The notes under the pieces: model-generated
What the model saw: the letters and a program-made list of their open reading frames with translations, nothing else
Told to the model about the DNA's origin: nothing
Databases searched by the model: none
Made by a program: the position numbers and the translations under genes
In this document: positions 10,432-18,614 of the stretch, piece after piece
Layout of the letters: the number at the start of each line of letters is the position of its first letter
Numbering within the stretch: position 1 is the stretch's first letter
NCBI RefSeq assembly: GCF_000711955.1
Contig: NZ_JONR01000001.1
Span: 124,001-188,000, forward strand
Length of the DNA stretch: 64,000 nt
DNA from: Nevskia soli DSM 19509
GTDB lineage: Bacteria; Pseudomonadota; Gammaproteobacteria; Nevskiales; Nevskiaceae
Reading direction: 5' to 3'

Positions 10432-10480
10432 GGGGAATGTCCTTGCCTGAAGCGACGCCGGTGGTTTCCGGCGTGTCCGT

Positions 10481-11749
10481 ATGAGTGCGCCGGAAGGGCA
10501 GGGCTCCGTGGGCGCTGTCGTCATCATCGGCTCCGGCCAGGCCGGCGGCCGCGCCGCGGAGGCCTTGCGCCAGGGCGGACACGGCGGTCCGATCGCCATC
10601 ATCGGCGATGAAGCGCATCCGCCGTACGAACGGCCGGCGTTGTCGAAGGAGTTCCTCGGCGATGCCAGCCTGGCGAAGATCGCCTGGGTGCGGCCGGCCG
10701 ACTGGTACGCCGAATCCGGCATCACCTTGTTGCACGGCAGGAAGGCGCTGCGCATCGACCGCGCGCAGAGCATGGTCGAAGTGGACGATGGCTCGCGCAT
10801 CGCCTATGAGAACCTGATCCTGACCACCGGCACGCGGCCGCGTCCGCTGACGCTGGAAGGTTCAGCCCATCCGCTGGTCAGTTATCTGCGTACCATCGAG
10901 GACAGCCGCCGGTTGCAGCAGCGCATGCTGCCGGGCGCGCACATCGTGGTGATCGGGGCCGGCTTCATCGGCATGGAAGTGGCGGCCGCCGCACTGCTGC
11001 GTGCATGCAAGGTCAGCGTGCTGGAACTGGCGCCGCTGCCGATGGCGCGCGGCGTGCCGCCGCTGCTCGGCGCGTTCTACGCCGATCTGCACCGGCAGAA
11101 GGGTGTTGCCCTGCGCACCGGCGCCAGCGTGCGGCGCATCGGCGACGACAATGGCCGCGCGCTGGTGGAACTTGACAACGGCGAGGTGCTGACTGCGGAC
11201 GCGGTGGTGGTCGGTATCGGCGTCATTCCCAATGTGGAACTGGCACAGGCGGCCGGACTGGAGATCGACAACGGCATCGTCGTCGACGAATACGGGCGCA
11301 GCAGCGATCCGAAGATCTACGCCGCCGGCGACGTCAGCAGCCATTTCAATCCCCTGCTCGGCCGGCACATCCGCCTGGAGTCCTGGCAGAACGCGCAGAA
11401 CCAGGCCATCGCCGTGGCGCGCAACATCCTCGGCGCCCGCAAGCCTTACGCGGAAATTCCATGGTTCTGGAGCGACCAGTTCGACCTGAACCTGCAGATC
11501 GCGGGCGTGCCGCAGGCCGGCGACGAGGTGGTGCAGCGCGGTACCCTGGGCGGCGGCCCGGTGGTGTTCTTCCATCTGCGCGAAGGCAGGCTGGTTGCGG
11601 CCATCGGCATCAACAGCGCCCGCGATGTGCGCTTCGGCAAGGAGATCATCGCCCTCGGCGGGCAGGTCGGCGCCGCCGAACTGGCCGACCCCGCGGTGAG
11701 CCTCGCCACCCTTTTCAACAATCTGAAACGGTCGGCCAAAGCCGCCTGA
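10481..11749 (+). CDS. FAD-dependent ferredoxin reductase
   Basis: The 422-residue flavoprotein has an N-terminal FAD motif (GSGQAGGRAAEALRQGG), an NAD(P)H-binding motif near residue 150 (VIGAGFIGMEVAAA), the ATG-like TTGTRPRPL segment, YAAGDV near residue 285, and the reductase C-terminal domain (WFWSDQFDLNLQIAG). This is the class that reduces Rieske ferredoxins of ring-hydroxylating oxygenases. It follows the ferredoxin gene by 49 bases. Confidence 0.9.
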   Translation: MSAPEGQGSVGAVVIIGSGQAGGRAAEALRQGGHGGPIAIIGDEAHPPYERPALSKEFLGDASLAKIAWVRPADWYAESGITLLHGRKALRIDRAQSMVEVDDGSRIAYENLILTTGTRPRPLTLEGSAHPLVSYLRTIEDSRRLQQRMLPGAHIVVIGAGFIGMEVAAAALLRACKVSVLELAPLPMARGVPPLLGAFYADLHRQKGVALRTGASVRRIGDDNGRALVELDNGEVLTADAVVVGIGVIPNVELAQAAGLEIDNGIVVDEYGRSSDPKIYAAGDVSSHFNPLLGRHIRLESWQNAQNQAIAVARNILGARKPYAEIPWFWSDQFDLNLQIAGVPQAGDEVVQRGTLGGGPVVFFHLREGRLVAAIGINSARDVRFGKEIIALGGQVGAAELADPAVSLATLFNNLKRSAKAA

Positions 11750-11765
11750 GCCGAGGAGCCGTATT

Positions 11766-12758
11766 TTGTCGAAACTAAAACTGTCCATCGCGATGGGCAA
11801 CTACGACCGGACCCGTCCACTGGTGGACGGCGACGTGCAGATCGACGGCACCGATCCGGTCTATATGCTGTTGTCGCCGGAGGAGATGTTCTTCCGCGCT
11901 TTCCGCGATGTCGCCTTCGACGTCAGCGAGCTGTCGCTGAGCAGCTTTTCGGTGAAGACCGCCGCCGGCACCAATCCCTACGTCGGCGTGCCGGTGTTTC
12001 CCTCGCGCGCCTTCCGCCACACGGCGATCTGCATCCGCACCGACCGCGGCATCAACAGCCCGGCGGACCTGAAGGGGCGCCGCATCGGCACACCGGAATA
12101 CCAGCTGACCGCCTGTGTCTGGGCGCGCGCGCTGTTGCAGGACGAATACGGCGTCAATCCGTCGGACATCGCCTGGGTTCGTGGCGGCATGGAAACGCCG
12201 GGGCGGCCGGAGAAGATCCCGTTGCAGCTGCCGCCGGACATCCGCATCGAGACGGCGCCGGAAGACGTGACGCTGTCGCAGATGCTGGAGCGCGGCGAGA
12301 TCGACGGCATCATCGGGCCGCGTGCGCCGTCCTGCTTCGAGCAGGGCAATCCACAGGTCGGCTGGTTGTTCCCGGATCCTTCGCGCACCGCCGCCGATTA
12401 TTTCCGCCGCACCGGCATCTTCCCGATCATGCATGTCCTCGGCGTGCGCCGCGAACTGGCGGAGCAGCATCCCTGGCTGCCGATGGCGGTGGCCAAGGCG
12501 TTCGGCGAAGCCAAGAGCATCGCCCTGTCGCGCCTGGTCGATACCTCGGCCACCAAGGTGACCTTGCCTTTCGTCGAGGAGCAGTTGCGCGCCGCGCGCA
12601 CGCTGATGGGGCCGGATTTCTGGTCCTACGGCTATGCGCCGAACCGCAAGGTTCTCGACAACTTCCTCCACCACCACCACGCGCAGGGCCTGTCCAAGCG
12701 CCGGTTGCAGGTGGAGGAGCTGTTTCATCCTTCCACGCTTGAAAGCCACAAGATCTGA
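11766..12758 (+). CDS. 4,5-dihydroxyphthalate decarboxylase-like protein (copy 1)
   Basis: The 330-residue protein starts at TTG (after GAGGAGCC) and has the periplasmic-binding-protein-like fold of the 4,5-dihydroxyphthalate decarboxylase family: DLKGRRIGTPEYQLTACVWARALLQ, RGGMETPGRP, and a His-rich FLHHHHAQGL near residue 300. There is no signal peptide, so it acts in the cytoplasm. The family enzyme converts 4,5-dihydroxyphthalate to protocatechuate, which would feed the pca genes upstream. Many relatives are uncharacterised, so the substrate is open. Confidence 0.78.
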   Translation: MSKLKLSIAMGNYDRTRPLVDGDVQIDGTDPVYMLLSPEEMFFRAFRDVAFDVSELSLSSFSVKTAAGTNPYVGVPVFPSRAFRHTAICIRTDRGINSPADLKGRRIGTPEYQLTACVWARALLQDEYGVNPSDIAWVRGGMETPGRPEKIPLQLPPDIRIETAPEDVTLSQMLERGEIDGIIGPRAPSCFEQGNPQVGWLFPDPSRTAADYFRRTGIFPIMHVLGVRRELAEQHPWLPMAVAKAFGEAKSIALSRLVDTSATKVTLPFVEEQLRAARTLMGPDFWSYGYAPNRKVLDNFLHHHHAQGLSKRRLQVEELFHPSTLESHKI

Positions 12759-12773
12759 CGATTGGAGCAGTAA

Positions 12774-14060
12774 ATGCTTAGAAAAGAACAGAATGACCTG
12801 CTGACGCAAACCGGCCCGACCACCCCCATGGGCGCGATGTTCCGCAGCTACTGGATTCCGGCCCTGCTGGCGGAGGAGCTTCCGGAAAACGACTGCCCGC
12901 CGGTGCGGGTGAAGCTGCTGTCGGAAAGCCTGCTGGCCTTCCGCGATACCGAAGGCCGTTACGGCCTGATCAGCGAGTTCTGCGCCCATCGCGGCGTCTC
13001 GCTGTGGTTCGGCCGCAACGAGGAAAACGGCATCCGCTGCCCGTACCACGGCTGGAAGTACGACGTCACCGGCCAGTGCGTCGATGTGCCGTCCGAGCCT
13101 TCCGAGAACGGTTTCTGCTCGCGCATCAAGCTCACCGGCTATCCGCTGGTGAAGCAGGGCGGCGTGCTATGGACCTATATGGGCCCGCGCGACAAGCAGC
13201 CGCCGCTGCCGGAGTTCGAGTTCTCCCTGGTGCCGCCGGAGCAGACTTACACCTCCAAGCGCCTGCAGGAATGCAACTGGCTGCAGGCCATGGAGGGCGG
13301 CATCGATTCCAGCCACGTCTCCTGGCTGCACCGCGGCAACCTCAACAGCGATCCGCTGTTCAAGGGCGCCAAGGGCAACCAGTACAACCTCAACGACACC
13401 AAGCCGGTGTTCGAGGTGGTGCCGTCCGACGGCGGCCTGCTGATCGGTGCGCGCCGCAATGCCGAGGATGGCAAGTTCTACTGGCGCATTACGCCCTGGG
13501 TGATGCCCTGCTTCACCATGGTGCCGCCGCGCGGCGACCACCCGGTGCACGGCCACTTCTGGATCCCGATCGACGACGAGAGCTGCTGGGCCTGGAGCTT
13601 CGACTACCACCCGGTGCGCGCGCTGAGCAAGACCGAGCGCGACGCGATGGTCGCCGGCAAGGGCATCCACGTCGCCACCATTCCGGGCACCTACATCCCG
13701 CTCGCCAACAAGAGCAACAACTACCTGATGGACCGTGACTCGCAGAAAGCCGGTCATGCCTACAGCGGCATCGATGGCATCGGCATGCAGGACGCCTCGC
13801 TGCAGGAAAGCATGGGCCCGATCTGCGACCGCACGCGGGAGAACCTGAGTTCCACCGACAACGGCATCGTCATGGCGCGCATGCGCCTGATGAAGGCGGC
13901 GAAGGCGCTGGCGGAAAAGGGAGAGGTGCCCCCGGGCGTGGATCCGGCGCATCACCGCGTGCGTTCCGCCGCGGTGATCCTGGCGCCGGATCAGCTGTTC
14001 AAGGACGCCGCCAGGGATGCGCTGACGGTGCGGCCCGGCAAGGCCCAGACCTCGGTCTGA
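12774..14060 (+). CDS. Rieske non-heme iron oxygenase, phthalate 4,5-dioxygenase type
   Basis: The 428-residue oxygenase alpha subunit has Rieske ligands in CAHRG and CPYHGWKYD (residues about 69-94) and the mononuclear iron site D-x2-H-x4-H in IDSSHVSWLH near residue 180. The whole layout follows the phthalate dioxygenase group, which has no beta subunit and includes O-demethylases (VanA-like) as well as dioxygenases. It is flanked by two dihydroxyphthalate-decarboxylase-like genes, so the substrate is likely an aromatic ring with adjacent carboxylates; methoxylated acids remain possible. Confidence 0.87.
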   Translation: MLRKEQNDLLTQTGPTTPMGAMFRSYWIPALLAEELPENDCPPVRVKLLSESLLAFRDTEGRYGLISEFCAHRGVSLWFGRNEENGIRCPYHGWKYDVTGQCVDVPSEPSENGFCSRIKLTGYPLVKQGGVLWTYMGPRDKQPPLPEFEFSLVPPEQTYTSKRLQECNWLQAMEGGIDSSHVSWLHRGNLNSDPLFKGAKGNQYNLNDTKPVFEVVPSDGGLLIGARRNAEDGKFYWRITPWVMPCFTMVPPRGDHPVHGHFWIPIDDESCWAWSFDYHPVRALSKTERDAMVAGKGIHVATIPGTYIPLANKSNNYLMDRDSQKAGHAYSGIDGIGMQDASLQESMGPICDRTRENLSSTDNGIVMARMRLMKAAKALAEKGEVPPGVDPAHHRVRSAAVILAPDQLFKDAARDALTVRPGKAQTSV

Positions 14061-14066
14061 GGGCCA

Positions 14067-14105
14067 TGGACGGGGTTCGCTCCGCACGCGCGGGCCCCGT
14101 CCATT
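14067..14105 (+). terminator. Intra-operon hairpin after the Rieske oxygenase gene
   Basis: Perfect ten-base arms ATGGACGGGG (14067-14076) and CCCCGTCCAT (14096-14105) with a 19-base GC-rich loop follow the stop by six bases, then ATTTG. It may partly terminate transcription or protect the 3' end of the oxygenase message. Confidence 0.5.
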
Positions 14106-14152
14106 TGCCTCGGCCGACGGCTATGAACATGGGCAACGGCTGAGGTACATCG

Positions 14153-14452
14153 ATGCTGGGAGCCCCAAGGAAAAGTCCGGAGCAGCTGCAGGCCCTGGAT
14201 CGCTTGAGCGAACAGACGCGCCGGCGTTTCCGGCTGGGGCCGGGGGTGGTGGTGCTGGTATCGGAGATCGCCTGCGCCCTGCCGGGCTGTCCGCCGCTGG
14301 AGACGGTGGTGGTGTTCTGGACCGCGGCGGGAGTGCGCCATCGCTTCAAGGTGTTCAAGCCGGCGCTCGAGATCACCGAGGAGGATCTGCCCTGCGACTG
14401 GCTGATGCGTTCGCTGGCGGCGCCCGACGGCTTCGACGACGACTGCTGCTGA
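14153..14452 (+). CDS. Small protein of unknown function with CC C-terminus
   Basis: I do not recognise this 99-residue protein. It has no signal peptide or membrane segment. A central stretch (GPGVVVLVSEIACALPGCPPLETVVVFW in parts) looks like a beta-hairpin, and the sequence ends acidic with DDDCC. Four to five Cys in a small protein between an Fe-S oxygenase and a decarboxylase-like gene raise the possibility of metal or cluster handling. The start is preceded by a weak GAGGTA site. Confidence 0.6.
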   Translation: MLGAPRKSPEQLQALDRLSEQTRRRFRLGPGVVVLVSEIACALPGCPPLETVVVFWTAAGVRHRFKVFKPALEITEEDLPCDWLMRSLAAPDGFDDDCC

Positions 14453-14496
14453 GGGGCCGGAGGCCACGAGGCGTCCGTATCTCTAGAAGGAATTTC

Positions 14497-15447
14497 ATGA
14501 TGACAGAACACAAGCTGAAAGCCGCCCTGCAGACCCTGGGACATACCCGGGCGCTGAAGGACGGTGAGGTGAAGCCGCAGGGCTACACGCTGGAGTTCGA
14601 GGAAGTGCCGGCCATCATCCAGGCCTTCCGGCGGATGGTGCGCGGGCTGGAGTTCGAGGTCAGCGAGATGGCCATCACGACTTATCTCTGCGCGCGGGCC
14701 CATCACAAGGCCTTCACGGCGCTGCCGATCTTCCTGGTGCGGGGCTTCCATCACGGCGCCATCCTGCACAACACCAAGCTGGGCATCCGCAATCCCAAGG
14801 ATCTGGAAGGGAAGAAGGTCGGCGTCAACCGCGGCTACACGGTGACCACCGGAGTGTGGGCGCGCAGCGTCCTGCGGCATGAGCACGGCGTCGATCTCGA
14901 CAAGATCACCTGGGTGCTGTCGGGCGACGAGCATGTGGCGGAATTCCAGCCACCGGCCAACGTGGTCTCCATTGAAAAAGGCAAGACCCTGGAGCGGCTG
15001 CTGACGGCCGGCGAGATCGCGGCCTGCATCGGCGTGCAGGTGGAGCATGCGGACGTGGCGCCATTGATTCCCGATGCCGCCGAACGTGGCTTCCGCCTGC
15101 TGGAGCAGAGCGGCCACTACCCGATCAACCATCTGCTGGTGGTGAAGGACGAAGTGCTGCGGGCCCATCCGGAACTGCCGGCGCGCCTGTTCGACGCCTT
15201 CGTCGCGGCCAAACAGCCTTACCTGGAGCAGTTGCGCGCTGGCAGCATCGCCGCGCCGACCAAGCCGGATCGCATGTACCAGCGCGTGTTCGAGATCACC
15301 GGCAAGGATCCACTGCCTTACGGCGTCGAGGCCAACCGGCCGATGCTGGAGGCGCTGATCGGCTACGCCGTCGAGCAGCACATCATTTCCGGTCCCTGCG
15401 CGGTGGAAGAACTATTCGTACCGGGCACCGCCGCGTTGACCGGCTGA
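14497..15447 (+). CDS. 4,5-dihydroxyphthalate decarboxylase-like protein (copy 2)
   Basis: The 316-residue protein belongs to the same family as the one at 11766 but is clearly diverged. It has DLEGKKVGVNRGYTVTTGVWARSVL where copy 1 has DLKGRRIGTPEYQLTACVWARALL, and it lacks the HHHH segment. It starts after AGAAGGAA, with no signal peptide. Two diverged copies in one operon suggest two decarboxylation steps or two substrates, or that one copy has a different reaction. Confidence 0.77.
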   Translation: MMTEHKLKAALQTLGHTRALKDGEVKPQGYTLEFEEVPAIIQAFRRMVRGLEFEVSEMAITTYLCARAHHKAFTALPIFLVRGFHHGAILHNTKLGIRNPKDLEGKKVGVNRGYTVTTGVWARSVLRHEHGVDLDKITWVLSGDEHVAEFQPPANVVSIEKGKTLERLLTAGEIAACIGVQVEHADVAPLIPDAAERGFRLLEQSGHYPINHLLVVKDEVLRAHPELPARLFDAFVAAKQPYLEQLRAGSIAAPTKPDRMYQRVFEITGKDPLPYGVEANRPMLEALIGYAVEQHIISGPCAVEELFVPGTAALTG

Positions 15448-15475
15448 GGCTGGCGGCACTACAAGGAGATACAAC

Positions 15476-16318
15476 ATGAAGCCGGACAGTAACGCGGTGA
15501 CCATCCCCGCGCTGCAGCAGATGAAGGCCGACGGCCGCAAGATCGTCGGCGTGGTGGCCTGGGACTACCAGATGGCGCAGATCGTGGATCGCGCCGGGGT
15601 GGACATCGTTTCGGTCGGCGACACGGTGGGCGTCAACCTGTGGGGCCATGCCAACCCGCTGGAAATCACCATGGAGGAGATGCTGGTGGTGTGCAAGGCG
15701 GTGCGGCGCGGTGTGAAGCGCGCCCTGCTGAGCTGCGACTTCCCCTATGGCCCGCTGCAGGAAGGCACCGACTCCGCGGTGCGCGCCGCGATCCGGCTGG
15801 TCAAGGAAGCGGGGGCCGACATGATCAAGCTCGACGGCGCCACCGATTTTCCCGAGGCGGTGCTGGCGCTGGTGCGGGCAGGCATCCCGGTGTTCGCACA
15901 GTTCGGCATCACGCCGCAGACGGCATTGCAGTACGGCATTCCCTACGCCGCGGCCTCGGCGCCCGGCGCGCAAGTGCCGCCGGAGATGACGGCGCGGCTG
16001 ATCGAGGAGGCGAAGCGGCTGGAAGCGGCCGGCGCTTCGCTGCTGGATTTCACCAATTCCGGGCCGGTGGCCGGGCCTGCGGTGGCCCAGGCGGTGCGCA
16101 TCCCGGTGCTCGGCGGATTCGGCGGCGGGCCCTGGCTGGACGGACGGGTGCGCATGGCCCATGCCGCCATCGGCTATGCGGCGAGTTCGATCGATTCGCA
16201 GGTCGAGAGCTATGCCAATGTCGCCCGCATCGCGCTCGATGCGATCGGCACCTATGCGGCGGATGTGCGTGCCGCGCGCCAGATCAAGGGCGCTCCGCCG
16301 GTCAAGCCGGCGCCCTGA
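15476..16318 (+). CDS. PanB-like (ketopantoate hydroxymethyltransferase family) aldolase
   Basis: The 280-residue TIM-barrel protein shows PanB landmarks: VVAWDYQMAQIVDRAGVDIVSVGDT, MEEMLVVCKAVRRGVKRALLSCDFPYG, KLDGA, and GGFGGGPWLDGRVR near the end. PanB uses a divalent metal to add hydroxymethyl to a 2-oxo acid. A biosynthetic panB would normally sit with panC, so this copy inside a catabolic operon more likely performs a related aldol or retro-aldol step on a ring-cleavage product. Confidence 0.75.
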   Translation: MKPDSNAVTIPALQQMKADGRKIVGVVAWDYQMAQIVDRAGVDIVSVGDTVGVNLWGHANPLEITMEEMLVVCKAVRRGVKRALLSCDFPYGPLQEGTDSAVRAAIRLVKEAGADMIKLDGATDFPEAVLALVRAGIPVFAQFGITPQTALQYGIPYAAASAPGAQVPPEMTARLIEEAKRLEAAGASLLDFTNSGPVAGPAVAQAVRIPVLGGFGGGPWLDGRVRMAHAAIGYAASSIDSQVESYANVARIALDAIGTYAADVRAARQIKGAPPVKPAP

Positions 16319-16328
16319 GGAGTACGCC

Positions 16329-17210
16329 ATGCCTATCGTGTCCATCGACGGTATCCAGACCCGCTACGAAGTCCTCGGCTCCGGTCCCCCATTGCTGATG
16401 TTCTCGCCCGGCGGCTTCAACGCCACGCTGGAGACCTGGTCGATGCTCGGCGCCTATGCGCGGACCAAGCCGCTCGATCACCTCAGCCGCAGCCATACCT
16501 GCATCATCTTCGACCGGCGCGAAACCGGGCAGTCGGGCGGCCGCGTCGAGCATATCGGCTGGGACCATTTCGTCGCCCAGGGCAGGGGGCTGCTGGATCA
16601 CCTCGGCATCGAGCGTGCACATCTGATGGGTGGCTGCATGGGCTGCTCACCGGTGCTGGCCTTCGGTGTGGCGCATCCGCAGCGGGTGCAGAGCATGGTG
16701 CTGTACTGGCCGGTAGGCGGCGCCCGTTACCGCTTGAGCAGCCATCAGCGTTTCGCCGAGCACCTGGCGTTCGTGCAACAGCACGGGCTGGAGAAGGTGG
16801 TGGCGCTGGTGGCCGAGAGCGGCAAGCCCTTCGGCGCCGATCCGCGCGGCGGTCCCTGGGCTTCGGTGCTGCGTAGCGATCCCGCCTTCGCCAAGGCCTA
16901 TGCCGCACTGGACGTGGAGCGCTACAAGCTCACGGTGGTCGGCATGCAGCGCCGCCTGTTCGACCGCGATACCGCGCCGGGTGCGGAGCCGGAAGATCTG
17001 CTGAGCCTGGATATCCCCGCGCTGATCCTGCCCGGGCACGACGCTTCGCACGCCACGTCCGCCGCCCGCTACCTCGAAGAGTGCCTGCCGCGCGCGGAGT
17101 ACTGGGATGTCGCCGTGGCCGAGCAGACCGAGGAGCGCACCAGCGCCCGGCTGCTGCAATTCCTCGCCGCGGCGAGCCTCTCATCGAATCAGGAAGCAGC
17201 CGCACCATGA
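16329..17210 (+). CDS. Alpha/beta hydrolase with cysteine nucleophile
   Basis: The 293-residue protein starts ten bases after the previous stop. The nucleophile elbow reads GGCMGCS near residue 101, so the usual Ser of G-x-S-x-G is Cys. Asp/His partners fit around LPGHDAS and the C-terminal third. Dienelactone hydrolases also use Cys, so a lactone or enol-ester intermediate is possible. It overlaps the next gene by three bases. Substrate unknown. Confidence 0.82.
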   Translation: MPIVSIDGIQTRYEVLGSGPPLLMFSPGGFNATLETWSMLGAYARTKPLDHLSRSHTCIIFDRRETGQSGGRVEHIGWDHFVAQGRGLLDHLGIERAHLMGGCMGCSPVLAFGVAHPQRVQSMVLYWPVGGARYRLSSHQRFAEHLAFVQQHGLEKVVALVAESGKPFGADPRGGPWASVLRSDPAFAKAYAALDVERYKLTVVGMQRRLFDRDTAPGAEPEDLLSLDIPALILPGHDASHATSAARYLEECLPRAEYWDVAVAEQTEERTSARLLQFLAAASLSSNQEAAAP

Positions 17211-18235
17211 TCATCGACGCGCATTGCCACTACACCACCGAGCCGGCGGTGCTGCACCAGTTCCGCGACAAGCAGCTGGCCGGCCTGGCCGATCCGGCGC
17301 GCAAGCCGGCTTCGACCGACCTGGGCATCAGCGACGAGATGCTGGTCAACAGCGTGCAGCCGCAGCTCAAGCTGCAGGCCGAGCGCGGCAGCACGCTGAC
17401 CGTGCTGTCGCCGCGTGCCGCGGGCATGGCGCACCACGTCGGCACCGAGGCGGTGAGCAAGCAGTGGGCGACGGTGTCGAATGACCTGATCCACCGCATC
17501 TGCACCTTGCTGCCGGACAATTTCGCCGGCGTCGGCCAGTTGCCGCAGTTCCCCGGCGTGTCGCCGAAGAACTGCCTGCCCGAACTCGAGCGGGTGGTGA
17601 ACGAACTCGGCTTCGTCGGCGTGAACCTCAATCCCGATCCGACGGGCGGCTACTGGACCGATCCGCCGCTGACCGACCGCTACTGGTATCCGGTCTACGA
17701 GAAGCTGTGCGAGCTGGACGTGCCGGCAATGATCCACGTTTCGTCCTGCTGCAATCCCAACTTCCACCACACCGGCGCGCACTACATCAATGCCGATACC
17801 GCGGCCTTCATGCAGTTCATCCAGGGCGACCTGTTTCGGGACTTCCCGACGCTGCGCCTGGTGATTCCGCATGGTGGCGGCGCGGTGCCCTACCACTGGG
17901 GGCGCTACCGCGGCCTGAGCCTGAGCATCAAGAAGAAGAACCTGCTCGAGCATGTGATGAACAATGTGTATTTCGATACCTGCGTCTATCACCGGCCGGG
18001 CATCGAGCTGCTGACCAGCGTGGTGCCGATTGACAACATCCTGTTCGCCTCGGAAATGCTGGGTGCGGTGCCGGGCATCGATCCGGAGACCGGATATGCC
18101 TTCGACGACACCAAGCGCTACATCGACCAGGTGACCGGACTCAGCGCCGAAAGCCGCCACAAGATCTTCGAGGCCAATGCGCGCCGGGTCTATCCCAGGC
18201 TGGATGCGCTGCTGACGAAGCGTGCCGCGGCCTAG
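17208..18235 (+). CDS. ligJ: 4-oxalomesaconate hydratase, LigJ type
   Basis: The 342-residue amidohydrolase-fold protein begins MIIDAHCHYTT (HxH metal ligands) and carries SPRAAGMAHHVG, GFVGVNLNPDPTGG, MIHVSSCCNP, GAHYINADT, IPHGGGAVPYHWGR, YFDTCVYHRPG and FASEMLGA, matching what I know of LigJ of Sphingobium along its length. LigJ hydrates 4-oxalomesaconate to 4-carboxy-4-hydroxy-2-oxoadipate in protocatechuate 4,5-cleavage and gallate catabolism. No LigAB ring-cleaving enzyme is present, which leaves that step for a cupin. It ends operon A. Confidence 0.85.
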
Positions 18236-18396
18236 CGTTCGAAATGCCGGTGCGGCAGACCGGTTTGCGGGAAATGCGAGCCGTTCCGCGGACCGGGCGG
18301 GGCCGCAATTTTCCCCATGGCGGAACAGCATTGGCGGAACGGGAATGGCCAGTACGATCGTGGCGATGCATGGATGCTGTAAGCCGGATGGTTCGA
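18236..18396. other. Gene-free spacer before promoter B
   Basis: I see no gene and no clear T-tailed terminator here. The region is GC-rich with several short inverted repeats and leads into promoter B. Confidence 0.4.
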
Positions 18397-18464
18397 TTGA
18401 CACTCCATCGGCGGCTTGTTAAGGTGTGTTCTGTATATAGGAAATGTGTTCCATATAAAGGAAC
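18397..18464 (+). promoter_or_regulatory. Promoter B: sigma70 elements plus tandem operator
   Basis: TTGACA (18397-18402), a 17-base spacer and TAAGGT (18420-18425) are followed by GTTCTGTATATAGGAAA (18428-18444) and GTTCCATATAAAGGAAC (18448-18464), again 20 bases apart. The second unit is the best palindrome of the set (GTTCC-N7-GGAAC). The leader to the EutA-like gene is about 150 bases. Geometry is the same as promoters A and C, so the three operons probably form one regulon. Confidence 0.82.
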
Positions 18465-18614
18465 ATTAAAAAATGAAACCGGGACGGTGCATTCAGTCAA
18501 ACGCGGCGCGGCCCAGGCCGAGCGTGCGATGCCCAGTCAGTAGGGAGGAGTCGTCTGCGTTGTCTTACGGGAAACTTACATCGCGGCAGGTCCAATCCTG
18601 CGGTGGTTCCTGCC

